Positions 45,182 through 53,050 of a stretch of DNA of 64,000 nt are shown here, piece by piece. The stretch is from the NCBI GenBank assembly GCA_002408065.1, contig DHQI01000115.1, forward strand, positions 6,941 to 70,940, read 5' to 3'. The notes under the pieces were generated by a model. That model saw nothing but the letters and a program-made list of their open reading frames with translations. It ran no database searches and had not been told where the DNA came from. The DNA is from Bacteroidales bacterium UBA5342 (GTDB lineage Bacteria; Bacteroidota; Bacteroidia; Bacteroidales; UBA5342). A program made the position numbers and the translations under genes. Each line of letters starts with the position of its first letter. Positions within the stretch are counted from its first letter, which is position 1.

Positions 45182-47191
45182 AACAAGGCGTTCCATCACC
45201 AAAGCCGAACGGCTAGGTAAGTAGATTTTCAATTCATTCGCTGTTTTATCGCCCATTTTATAGGTCTGAGTGAAGTATTCCTGTGGTTCTTGCACTATGC
45301 CGTGTCCGTCAAATTTAGGATTGTCGGTATTCATAAGCAAGGAATATTTACCCGGTAGTGTTGTGATACTGTAGTCGGAGTAAGATTCTGTAGGGTGGAA
45401 GTTAAAGAAGAAGAAGAGACCGCCACGTTCGTAAGCTACTATTTTCTTTTCGTTGTCTATCGTTAGTGTTTGAATGCGGTAGTCGATGATTTGGCGCTTA
45501 CGCATAAGGCTTAGCATAGCACGGTCAAAATCGTTTAGAGCTTTAAAGCGCAGATTCTCATCTTCTGCCAATGACCACTGACGGCGACTTTTGTTATAGC
45601 TCCAGTCGTTGCCTTCCCGCGGAAAGTCGATCCATTCAGGATGGCCAAATTCATTCCCCATAAAGTTAAGGTAGCCATTGCCGGCTGTACTTACTGTGAT
45701 GAGACGGGTCATTTTGTGCAGGGCTACAGCACGTTCTATAATCAGGTTTTGCGAACCTTTGTGCATGTTCCAGTAAATCTCGGCATCTGCCATGGTGAAA
45801 ATGGCCGATTTGCCCCCTACAATAGCTTGGTCGTGACATTCTACATAGCTGATGGTGGCTTCATCCTGGCGTTTGTTAGTCAGTTCGTGGAAGAGGTGCC
45901 ACATATCCCAGTTTTCGTCCGAGATGTCAAAAAGCTTGAACCAGAAATCGGTGATACCCATAGCCAATCGGTAGTCGAAACCGCAGCCACCTTGTTCTAC
46001 AGGAGCGCCAAGGCCCGGCATGCCGCTTACGTCTTCGGCTACTGTGATGGCATCAGGGCGCACGGTATGAATCAGTTCATTGGCCAAAGCCAGATAGCAG
46101 TAGGCATCTTCGTCTACACTTTCGTTAAAGTATTTGCCATAATTATCGAACGCATCGCCTAGGCCGTGGTGCAGGTAGAGCATAGAGGTGATGCCGTCGA
46201 AACGGAAACCGTCCACTTTGTATTCATCCAGCCAAAAGCGGCAGTTGGAAAGCAGGAAGTGCAGTACTTCGTCCTTGTTGTAATTGAAACAATAGCTGTC
46301 CCATGCCGGGTGTTCGCCACGGCCGCCATCGTGGAAATACTGGTAGCGTGTACCGTCGAAATTGCCCAGACCTTCCATCTCATTTTTCACGGCATGTGAA
46401 TGTACTAAATCGATGATGATGCGGAAACCTTTGCCGTGAGCTTCGTCTACAAGGGCTTTGAATTCTTCAGGTGTGCCAAAGCGCGAAGAAAGCGCAAAAA
46501 AGCCGGACACATGATAACCAAACGACCCGTAATAAGGATGCTCCATCACGGCCATCAGCTGAATGGTGTTGTAGCCGCTGCCAACTAATTTGGGAAGTCG
46601 TTGCGTACGGAATTCTTCCCAAGTGGCTACTTTTTCTTCTTCTGAACTCATGCCTACGTGAGCTTCGTATATGATGGGTTGTTCCTGATGAGGGCAGTCA
46701 GGATTTTTCCATTTATAAGGTTTCTGGTCCCATACCTGAGCATTGAATATGTGTGTGTGCTCATCTTGAACCTCACGACGACACCAGGCCGGTATACGGT
46801 CGCCTTGTCCGCCTTCCCAGTGGATGGACAAGCGATAGAGTGTTTCGTGGGACAATACGTTCTTAGGCATTTCAATGGTCCAGACTCCACCATCCTCTTT
46901 GCTCATTTTAAAAGGTTCGAGTTCTTTCCAGTCCGAAAATTCGCCTACTACATATATCTCAGATGCGTTGGGTGCCCATTCGCGCAGTACCCAGCCTTTC
47001 TTGGTTTTATGCAAACCAAAATATTCATGACCTGAGGCAAAATCAGCTAATGAACCATCGCCACACAGGCGCTTTTTTATTTCTTCCGTTTTGTGTTTAC
47101 GGTGATCTATGATGCCGCCAAAATTATAGAGCGCAAAGTCGTCTCTTAACGGCTTTAGTTGGGTTTTTATAGATGGGGTAGTTAGTGACAT
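45179..47191 (-). CDS. glgB: 1,4-alpha-glucan branching enzyme (GH13, eukaryote-like length)
   Basis: A 670-residue cytosolic enzyme. The N-terminal CBM48 (about 60-150) contains YFGLHKTKKGWVLREWAPNA. The GH13 barrel carries HSHAVKNEMEGL, the nucleophile Asp332 in DGFRFDGITSMLY and the acid/base Glu386 in VAEDVSGMPG, with YVECHDQAIVGGKS after it. The all-beta C-terminal domain ends with PSRSALVMERLV. The short length and the FNYNKDEVLHFLLSN pattern resemble eukaryotic-type branching enzymes (GBE1) rather than E. coli GlgB. It introduces alpha-1,6 branches into glycogen. An Abi_2/AbiF-like gene lies 41 nt upstream, between this gene and glycogen synthase. Confidence 0.95.
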   Translation of the reverse strand: MSLTTPSIKTQLKPLRDDFALYNFGGIIDHRKHKTEEIKKRLCGDGSLADFASGHEYFGLHKTKKGWVLREWAPNASEIYVVGEFSDWKELEPFKMSKEDGGVWTIEMPKNVLSHETLYRLSIHWEGGQGDRIPAWCRREVQDEHTHIFNAQVWDQKPYKWKNPDCPHQEQPIIYEAHVGMSSEEEKVATWEEFRTQRLPKLVGSGYNTIQLMAVMEHPYYGSFGYHVSGFFALSSRFGTPEEFKALVDEAHGKGFRIIIDLVHSHAVKNEMEGLGNFDGTRYQYFHDGGRGEHPAWDSYCFNYNKDEVLHFLLSNCRFWLDEYKVDGFRFDGITSMLYLHHGLGDAFDNYGKYFNESVDEDAYCYLALANELIHTVRPDAITVAEDVSGMPGLGAPVEQGGCGFDYRLAMGITDFWFKLFDISDENWDMWHLFHELTNKRQDEATISYVECHDQAIVGGKSAIFTMADAEIYWNMHKGSQNLIIERAVALHKMTRLITVSTAGNGYLNFMGNEFGHPEWIDFPREGNDWSYNKSRRQWSLAEDENLRFKALNDFDRAMLSLMRKRQIIDYRIQTLTIDNEKKIVAYERGGLFFFFNFHPTESYSDYSITTLPGKYSLLMNTDNPKFDGHGIVQEPQEYFTQTYKMGDKTANELKIYLPSRSALVMERLV

Positions 47192-47232
47192 AGTGGTTAT
47201 TAGTTGGGGATTATTTCGTTTTGATGTAAAAA

Positions 47233-47922
47233 TTACTTGAAATTATTATCAAGTGATTGTGTGAATTTTGCTATATGGTCAACTCCATGTAGTAGTGTTT
47301 TTTCATTAATCTGCATCCAGTCAAATAAAGCAATAGTCTTTTTATAACAGTTACTTATATAATTGGTTTCAACCTTTGCTTCACTTTTTTTGAAACAAAT
47401 AGGTTCGTGATGAGCTATACTGTTGCGTAAGTCATTAATTGTTTTTAGCTCATTAAAGATGAGTTTATTATTGTATTGTTTGTTCTTTGAGCTTTTGGGC
47501 TTAGAAGGAAAGATTGCTAATAAGCTTTGTCCTGCTGAATTAAATTGAGGTTGAGAGAATAAATATCTCCAAAAACCAAAGTCCATCTCTGCAATTAGTT
47601 TTGAATGGGTATAATTATTTCCTAATTTGTTAAGTGATCGAATAATAATTCTTTCAGTTTGGATACATTTTGAATTGTTGAAAATGCCGTTTTGAGAGAT
47701 CGAATTTTTAAGCCAATCCATTCCATATATTGATGTGTAATGATAATCAATCTTATTTCGTAAGGCTATTTCAAAACAACTTATAATGGTGAATGCTTCT
47801 TGAGATAGTTTCAGGTTTAAACGATATAGTCTCATCGCTTTATCTTTGTCATAGTTACAAGCAATGAAATACCTATTAATACGAGGTTTTGAAAATGTAT
47901 TTTCAAATTCAGAGAAATTCAT
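47233..47922 (-). CDS. Abi_2/AbiF-family HEPN protein (putative RNase toxin)
   Basis: A 229-residue protein of the Abi_2 (AbiD/AbiF) abortive-infection family. Two HEPN-type R-N-x-H motifs are visible: R55-N-K-I-D-Y-H61 in CFEIALRNKIDYHY, and R166-N-S-I-A-H171-H-E in DLRNSIAHHEP. This double motif is the presumed metal-independent RNase site. The N-terminal region SKPRINRYFIACNYDKDKAMRLY matches the family start, and the middle DFGFWRYLFSQPQF segment is also conserved. It sits alone between glgA and glgB. An 85-nt stretch upstream contains a divergent small RNA gene (47967-48020). AbiF proteins are reported to act as toxins neutralised by such an RNA. The assignment to AbiF rather than AbiD is inferred. 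Confidence 0.85.
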   Translation of the reverse strand: MNFSEFENTFSKPRINRYFIACNYDKDKAMRLYRLNLKLSQEAFTIISCFEIALRNKIDYHYTSIYGMDWLKNSISQNGIFNNSKCIQTERIIIRSLNKLGNNYTHSKLIAEMDFGFWRYLFSQPQFNSAGQSLLAIFPSKPKSSKNKQYNNKLIFNELKTINDLRNSIAHHEPICFKKSEAKVETNYISNCYKKTIALFDWMQINEKTLLHGVDHIAKFTQSLDNNFK

Positions 47923-47931
47923 TTGAAATAA

Positions 47932-47962
47932 TTGACAGAATAGATAATGAACTGTATATTTG
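47932..47962 (+). promoter_or_regulatory. Promoter of the AbiF-associated small RNA
   Basis: TTG (47932-47934) and TATATTTG (47955-47962), 20 nt apart, exactly match the Bacteroidota -33 and -7 promoter boxes on the + strand, divergent from the abi gene. Transcription would start at about 47967. Confidence 0.65.
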
Positions 47963-47966
47963 CAGC

Positions 47967-48020
47967 AGATTATTCCCAGTAGCCCCTGATTTATTTCAAG
48001 CTATTGGGTTTTGTTTTTTT
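47967..48020 (+). ncRNA. Miniature structured RNA divergent from the AbiF-like gene (candidate RNA antitoxin)
   Basis: Directly after a consensus promoter lies a stem-loop with arms 47975-47989 and 47996-48008. CCCAGTAGCC pairs with GCTATTGGG, then CCTGA-type pairs with TCAAG around an ATTTAT loop, about 13 pairs with one mismatch and a small bulge. It is followed at once by TTTTGTTTTTTT, a canonical Rho-independent tail. Promoter, about 54-nt body and terminator fit between abi and glgA, and no ORF is present. A conserved ncRNA (the abiF RNA motif) is known to accompany AbiF genes. This is the positional equivalent, though orientation and exact fold should be compared with the Rfam model. 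Confidence 0.6.
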
Positions 48021-48064
48021 ATGACCTTTCATCTTAGAAAAGTAATTCTTTTAGCTAAAGACTA

Positions 48065-48091
48065 AATTTCGCAGTTCAAAACTGCGAAATT
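48065..48091. other. Perfect 11-bp palindrome between the small RNA and glgA
   Basis: AATTTCGCAGT (48065-48075) is the exact inverse of ACTGCGAAATT (48081-48091), with a 5-nt centre. It could be the end of a longer RNA, an operator, or part of a bidirectional terminator between glgA and the abi/ncRNA unit. Confidence 0.5.
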
Positions 48092-48101
48092 AGAAAAGCA
48101 A

Positions 48102-48128
48102 ATGGCACAAGTTATCAGCCTGTGCCAT
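48102..48128 (-). terminator. Hairpin terminator after glycogen synthase
   Basis: ATGGCACA (48102-48109) pairs with TGTGCCAT (48121-48128), 14 nt beyond the glgA stop on the - strand. The following - strand sequence is T-rich. It would separate glgA from the abi unit. Confidence 0.6.
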
Positions 48129-48141
48129 TCTCGGTGTTTTC

Positions 48142-49683
48142 TTACTGATTAAATACAGGGTGATGAACAATCTGTTCGTATAGTTTGACGTATTCAGCAG
48201 CCGTTTGTTCGTGACTAAAGCGTTGGTTGCTTTCTATCATGATACGTTTTATTTGCGCATTTTTAACTTCAGTATCAAGTTTGTAGAATTTTACTGCTTC
48301 TTTAATAGCCCAAGCTAAAGCTCCGGAGTCATAGTCGTTAAAGGTGAAGCCATTACCGGTATTTTCTTCTACATTCATATGAGTAACCGTATCCTTAAGA
48401 CCGCCGGTGGCATGTACTATCGGCAGTGTGCCGTAAATAGCGCCAATCATTTGAGGTAGTCCGCAAGGCTCAAACAACGAAGGCATCAAAACAAAGTCAC
48501 AAGCGCCGAATCCAAGGTGCGAAAGGGTGTCGTCAAAGTCAACAACTGCTACTTTGCCTTCCAGTTTGTGGAAACGTACAATATCCTTGAAGACCGATTG
48601 GTAAACTCCATTAGCCACAATAGCCACCTGTAGGTTTTCTTTGTAATATGTCTCCGTTGTTTTGTAAAGGATGTCAGCTAGTAGTTGACAGCCTTTCTGT
48701 ACGGGATCCAGACGCGATGGCCAGAAAAGGATAGGGGCATCAGGGTCTACTTTTAGTCCACATTCCTTTTGGAATTTAATTTTATTGATGAGCTTGGCAT
48801 CTGCAAAATTATTCTCGTCATACTTCATTGCCAAACTTTCGTCGCAGCGTGGGTTATCGATAGCGTCAGGCGCGTTAAGGATGCCGCTGGCAAAGCCCTG
48901 TGAGCGTTTGTTGCTCATTTCCTGACGGGTGTCGTGCGGAATAAAATCGTGTTGACCTAAGGATATCTCGTCAAGAAACGTAGGGCTCACCGTATTGATA
49001 AATGAGGAGGCAAAAATACCACTGTTAAGCATATCGACAGGGTTGTTAGAGCGTGATTCCTCGTAAGAATACGGAGGTTTTTCAAAATAAAGGTTTTCCC
49101 AGAATTCTGCAGCATCAATACCACGGTCTTCTATCACATCCATAGGTACTTTATTGGTATGTATGTTGTGAACCGTGAACAGGCAAGGAATGCCTACCCG
49201 CTTAGCATAAGCAGGGATAAGCCCCGTCATCCAGTCGTTGCAGTGAATAAGGTCAGGTTTTACATGAGGAATAATATTATTAATGACTTCGCGTTGGAAA
49301 GCAAGGGCTATCTTGTAGTTCTCGTTGCCATAATTGCTGTAAACAGAATCACAGTAGTAGAAGGCACGATCTTCGGCTAGATGTATCCGTTCAGACGAAA
49401 GGTTGTTAAGGTAGACACGCAATTCGTTTTGCATCAATTTGCCTACATCTATATTAAACATTTTACGGTAGTGGGGCAGTGCTACGTGTACATCAGCGCC
49501 GTGTTTGTACAACTCTGTTACCAGAGTAGCTGATACATCGGCCAATCCACCTGCTTTGGCTTTCATGCGGTTGGACATATTGCCCATGCCGTTAGGTAAA
49601 TAGGTGATTTCCGGAGTGACAATGAGTATTCTAGGCTTTTTCTTACGTGGCTTGGATCGTGGTGAGGGGTTTGTTTCTACCAT
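48142..49683 (-). CDS. glgA: Glycogen synthase (GT5 family)
   Basis: A 513-residue GT-B-fold glycosyltransferase. After a basic leader (PRSKPRKKKPRILIVTPEI) comes the K-x-G-G motif KAKAGGLADVSATLV that binds the donor nucleotide sugar, then CNDWMTGLIPAYAKRVG. The C-terminal half holds FWPSRLDPVQKGCQLL and the E-x7-E region SLFEPCGLPQMIGAIYGTLPIVHATGGLKDTV. It elongates alpha-1,4-glucan from ADP- or UDP-glucose. It is an operon-like neighbour of glgB and the phosphorylase. The extension with asparagine/serine-rich loops (MNSNKRSQ region) makes it slightly longer than E. coli GlgA. Confidence 0.9.
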   Translation of the reverse strand: MVETNPSPRSKPRKKKPRILIVTPEITYLPNGMGNMSNRMKAKAGGLADVSATLVTELYKHGADVHVALPHYRKMFNIDVGKLMQNELRVYLNNLSSERIHLAEDRAFYYCDSVYSNYGNENYKIALAFQREVINNIIPHVKPDLIHCNDWMTGLIPAYAKRVGIPCLFTVHNIHTNKVPMDVIEDRGIDAAEFWENLYFEKPPYSYEESRSNNPVDMLNSGIFASSFINTVSPTFLDEISLGQHDFIPHDTRQEMSNKRSQGFASGILNAPDAIDNPRCDESLAMKYDENNFADAKLINKIKFQKECGLKVDPDAPILFWPSRLDPVQKGCQLLADILYKTTETYYKENLQVAIVANGVYQSVFKDIVRFHKLEGKVAVVDFDDTLSHLGFGACDFVLMPSLFEPCGLPQMIGAIYGTLPIVHATGGLKDTVTHMNVEENTGNGFTFNDYDSGALAWAIKEAVKFYKLDTEVKNAQIKRIMIESNQRFSHEQTAAEYVKLYEQIVHHPVFNQ

Positions 49684-49996
49684 AGTCGTTAGTTTTTGTT
49701 GGTTCTACAAAACTGTTTTTCGGGGGATGAAGTTAGTAAACTAGATACAGTAAAACAATAAAAATGTCACATTTCTGTGCAAATAATCTAACTTAACACA
49801 TCTTTCGTTGTTTTGTTTTTGTGGCTTTGGTTGCGAATAATATTAAAGAACTGTTCGCAGATGATACCAATTTTATCATAAAGCCTGCCTAAAATAAATT
49901 TAGCAGTTTTGTCTTTTTATTAAGGCAAAAGGATAAAATTATAAGGCTTTTTTTACGTAAAATTGGCACACTGCAAACCGTGTCCTTTAAGTATGA
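49684..49996. other. Gene-free spacer between glycogen synthase and phosphorylase
   Basis: This 313-nt AT-rich gap has no supported ORF. It should hold the end of the phosphorylase transcript and the glgA promoter. Weak hairpins are visible (ATGATA/TATCAT near 49861-49879 and TGCCTAAA/TTTAGCA at 49886-49905). No consensus promoter pair could be placed with confidence. Confidence 0.5.
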
Positions 49997-52558
49997 TTAT
50001 TCAGCCCACTTAATAAAAGTAGGGATGCGGTGTTTCCATTCTTCGTTGACAGAGGTCACACGTGCAGTGAGTCCAAAACGACCGGAAGTATCACAGTGGA
50101 CTTTTTGCTGGTACAGATAATTGCCATTATCCAGTTTCTTTATCATAGTCATATCTTCCGAGGTACCATTCTCGATGTTGTTGTTCAGGTCTACTTTGCC
50201 ATAATAGACTTCCACTTTTACATCTTCCGGTGCCAGATCGGCCAGGTATACTTCTGTTTCAACTTCAAACAAATCGCCTATGTGCATTTCATTGTCTATG
50301 CTGTCTTTTATTACAGGTTGGGCGATGTATATGTCCTCGCGGTATTTGGCATAAGCATGTTTCTGTTCTACCATTTCGCTGGCCAGTGCCTGATGGTTGT
50401 CAAACAAACGGGCATAGTTGGCTATTGCTGGTTTATAAAAACGTTCGTAATACTCAGATACCATACGGGAACTGGAGAAGTTGTAAAGCGACATACTCAT
50501 TGAGGCCTTCATCATTTTTATCCACTGAACAGGCAATTCTCCTTCGCTTCTGTTATAGAATTTTGGAGCAATTTCCTCCTCGAGTAAGGTGTATAGGGCG
50601 TTAGCTTCAAAGTTGTTGATGTCTTCTTGTGATAAGCTGGCATTTTCGTTGCGGATAGCCCAGCCAGATTGGTCGTTGATCTCGTAGCCTTCTTCCCACC
50701 AGCCATCAAGTATACTGCAATTGAGCGCACCATTGGCAGCAGCCTTCATTCCTGATGTGCCTGATGCTTCTTGCGGACGCAAGGGGTTATTCAACCAAAC
50801 ATCAACACCTTGAGTTAGCAATCGGCCAAGCTCGATATCATAGTTTTCGATAAATACGAAACGGTTGCGAACATCGTAATTATTGGCAAAAGCTATAATA
50901 TCCTGGATGAGCTTTTTGCCGCCATCATCAGCGGGGTGTGCTTTACCGGCAAAGATAAATTGTACAGGGCGCTCTTCATTTTTCAGGATTTTTGCCAAGC
51001 GATCCTTATCGTTCAGAAGCAGCGTAGCTCGTTTGTAAGTGGCAAAACGACGGGCGAAACCTATTGTAAGAGCATTAGGGTCTAGTATTTGTTTTACCAG
51101 GTTGACTTGGGTGTTGCTGGCATTACGTTGTGTCAATTGTTTTTTCAGACGCTTGCGGGAGAATTGTATGAGTTTGTTACGTCCTGACTCACGGGCTTTC
51201 CACAGTGTTTCATCTGAAATAGCTTCAATTTCATCCTCCAAAGTTCCCTTAGAGCCTAATGCTTGCCAGCTTTCGCTGAGGTTTTCGTCTAAAATGGCTT
51301 TGTTCTCGGCCGATAGCCAAGAGTTAATATGAACCCCGTTAGTAATAGAAGAGATTGGTAACTCTTCGGATGGTAGTTCATCCCATAGAAAAGCCCACAT
51401 ATCGCGTGCTACCTGGCCATGCAGACGGCTTACTCCATTTGAGAAATAAGACATGCGTAGGCCTAAGATGGTCATAGATAGCTCGTTACTTTGTGTGTTT
51501 GGGGCTATTCCCCAGCTGATCATACGTTCTACATCCAGTTTGAAGTTATCTTGCAATGCTGCCAAGTAGGGACGGATTAGGGCCAGGTCAAAGACTTCAT
51601 TGCCGGCTGGTACAGGCGTATGTGTTGTAAAGATGTTAGAGCTCCATACCACTTCTACTGCAGCATTTAGCTCTACGCCGCGTTCTACCAAATCACCGAT
51701 ACGAGCAAAGCTCAAAAAAGCAGCATGTCCTTCGTTGAGGTGACACGATTCGGCAGGGTAGCCCATAGCACGTATGGCCCGGTAACCGGCAACTGCCAAT
51801 ACCAACTCCTGATGCAGACGCATACGCTTGTCGCCACCATACAGGTGAGCAGTGATACCGCGTAAATCTTCAGGATTTACCTGTAGGTTAGTATCTAAGA
51901 GTACCAAAGGAATATTACCGACGTTCAGTACCCAGGCTGCTACGCTTACTTCACGATCCAGCAAACGAAGTTTAACGATAATATCTTTGCCATTAGTGTC
52001 CTTTGCAGGAGAAATTGGCATGCTGTTTAACTCGTTGTCGGGGTATTTCTCATTTTGCCAACCGTCCTTATCTAGCTGTTGTACAAAGTAACCTTGCTTA
52101 TACAGTAAGCCTACAGCTACCATTGGTACCGATAAGTCGGATGCTGCTTTCAGGTGATCACCAGCCAGTACACCAAGACCTCCCGAATAAAGTCGTAAAC
52201 TCTCGTGTATACCGTATTCTAGTGAAAAATATGCCAACTTACGGTTAGCAATATCTTCAGGGGTGTTAATTTTTTTGTTTCCAACTTCCACCATATAAGT
52301 TTCTTCAATGGCTTTCAGTTTTGTTAAGAATTTCTTGTCTTTCGATATGTGTATCAGCTTTTTTTGTGACAAACTATTGAGGAAGAGCTTCAGGTTGTTG
52401 CCTGATTTTTCCCAAAGTACCGGGTCTATGCCAGAGAAAAGCTCTACGGCATCGTGCTGCCAGCACCACCATATATTCTCTTTAATGATCTCTAAAAAAG
52501 CCAATTCTTTTGGCATTTTTACAGACACGTTGTATAAGTTAACGTTGTTGATCTTCAT
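49997..52558 (-). CDS. glgP: Alpha-glucan phosphorylase (GT35)
   Basis: An 853-residue enzyme of the shorter DUF3417-containing 'alpha-glucan family phosphorylase' group. The N-terminal DUF3417 domain (FLEIIKENIWWCWQHDAVELF) is followed by NRKLAYFSLEYGIHESLRLYSGGLGVLAGDHLKAASDL, an active-site region. The PLP-binding segment is EASGTSGMKAAANGALN with Lys605. The C-terminal about 110 residues form an added beta-rich domain (EVETEVYLADLAPEDVKVEVYYGKVD). It releases glucose-1-phosphate from glycogen. It is part of the same - strand glycogen block. Confidence 0.95.
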   Translation of the reverse strand: MKINNVNLYNVSVKMPKELAFLEIIKENIWWCWQHDAVELFSGIDPVLWEKSGNNLKLFLNSLSQKKLIHISKDKKFLTKLKAIEETYMVEVGNKKINTPEDIANRKLAYFSLEYGIHESLRLYSGGLGVLAGDHLKAASDLSVPMVAVGLLYKQGYFVQQLDKDGWQNEKYPDNELNSMPISPAKDTNGKDIIVKLRLLDREVSVAAWVLNVGNIPLVLLDTNLQVNPEDLRGITAHLYGGDKRMRLHQELVLAVAGYRAIRAMGYPAESCHLNEGHAAFLSFARIGDLVERGVELNAAVEVVWSSNIFTTHTPVPAGNEVFDLALIRPYLAALQDNFKLDVERMISWGIAPNTQSNELSMTILGLRMSYFSNGVSRLHGQVARDMWAFLWDELPSEELPISSITNGVHINSWLSAENKAILDENLSESWQALGSKGTLEDEIEAISDETLWKARESGRNKLIQFSRKRLKKQLTQRNASNTQVNLVKQILDPNALTIGFARRFATYKRATLLLNDKDRLAKILKNEERPVQFIFAGKAHPADDGGKKLIQDIIAFANNYDVRNRFVFIENYDIELGRLLTQGVDVWLNNPLRPQEASGTSGMKAAANGALNCSILDGWWEEGYEINDQSGWAIRNENASLSQEDINNFEANALYTLLEEEIAPKFYNRSEGELPVQWIKMMKASMSMSLYNFSSSRMVSEYYERFYKPAIANYARLFDNHQALASEMVEQKHAYAKYREDIYIAQPVIKDSIDNEMHIGDLFEVETEVYLADLAPEDVKVEVYYGKVDLNNNIENGTSEDMTMIKKLDNGNYLYQQKVHCDTSGRFGLTARVTSVNEEWKHRIPTFIKWAE

Positions 52559-52674
52559 TGGGTTGTTTGTTTTTACGAATTAAATTAAGATGGAAAGCAA
52601 TATAATTTAGGGATATTAATTCGCCATTCCTTATGGTGAACAGATTTTGGTTGTTGTCTTTTTAAAATAGGAAA

Positions 52675-52701
52675 AGCAGACCACAAAAAAGGTGATCTGC
52701 T
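52675..52701 (-). terminator. Hairpin terminator after the CBM48 gene
   Basis: AGCAGA (52675-52680) pairs with TCTGCT (52696-52701), extended by CAC/GTG past one mismatch, with a 6-A loop. It lies 26 nt beyond the stop of the small gene at 52728. The - strand tail is TTTTCCTATTTT. Confidence 0.6.
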
Positions 52702-52727
52702 GTTTCTCAAAACAAGAGAGTTCCTTT

Positions 52728-53018
52728 TTAGGCCTCTACCTTAACTACGCTATTAAGGGTGCCCATTTTATTTTGGTTAAAGTTCGGGTTTTCAGCGTCA
52801 ATTTGCCAGTCGCCGTTTACGATGAATTTGTACTCGTATTCACCGGGAACCAAAAGAAGTGTTCCGGTATAGCATCCGTCACCATCTTTTTCTTTTAGCT
52901 CTTTAGCATTGTCATTCCAGTCGTTGAATGAACCAGCTAAAAACACCTTTGCACCAGGATTTGCCAATACTTCAAACTTAACTCTCTTTCTTTTTGGGGT
53001 TGTTGCTTTTTTTGCCAT
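52728..53018 (-). CDS. Free-standing CBM48 / AMPK-type glycogen-binding protein
   Basis: A 96-residue cytosolic protein: a basic head (MAKKATTPKRKRVKF), then one complete CBM48/AMPK-beta-type domain with KVFLAGSFNDWND (residues about 24-36), GCYTGTLLLVPGEYEYKFIVNGDWQID and a PNFNQNKMGTLNSVVKV end. The tryptophans and the NGDW loop are those used for maltooligosaccharide stacking. No catalytic domain is attached. It lies 32 nt after the debranching fusion and may direct enzymes to glycogen granules or regulate them (inference). Confidence 0.9.
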   Translation of the reverse strand: MAKKATTPKRKRVKFEVLANPGAKVFLAGSFNDWNDNAKELKEKDGDGCYTGTLLLVPGEYEYKFIVNGDWQIDAENPNFNQNKMGTLNSVVKVEA

Positions 53019-53050
53019 AACGTTGGTTTTTGTTGAATGATTAATTGTTT

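Noticed and set aside
45641..46162. 173-codon + strand frame within glgB
   Set aside because: It is antisense to the conserved GH13 barrel and has no independent support.
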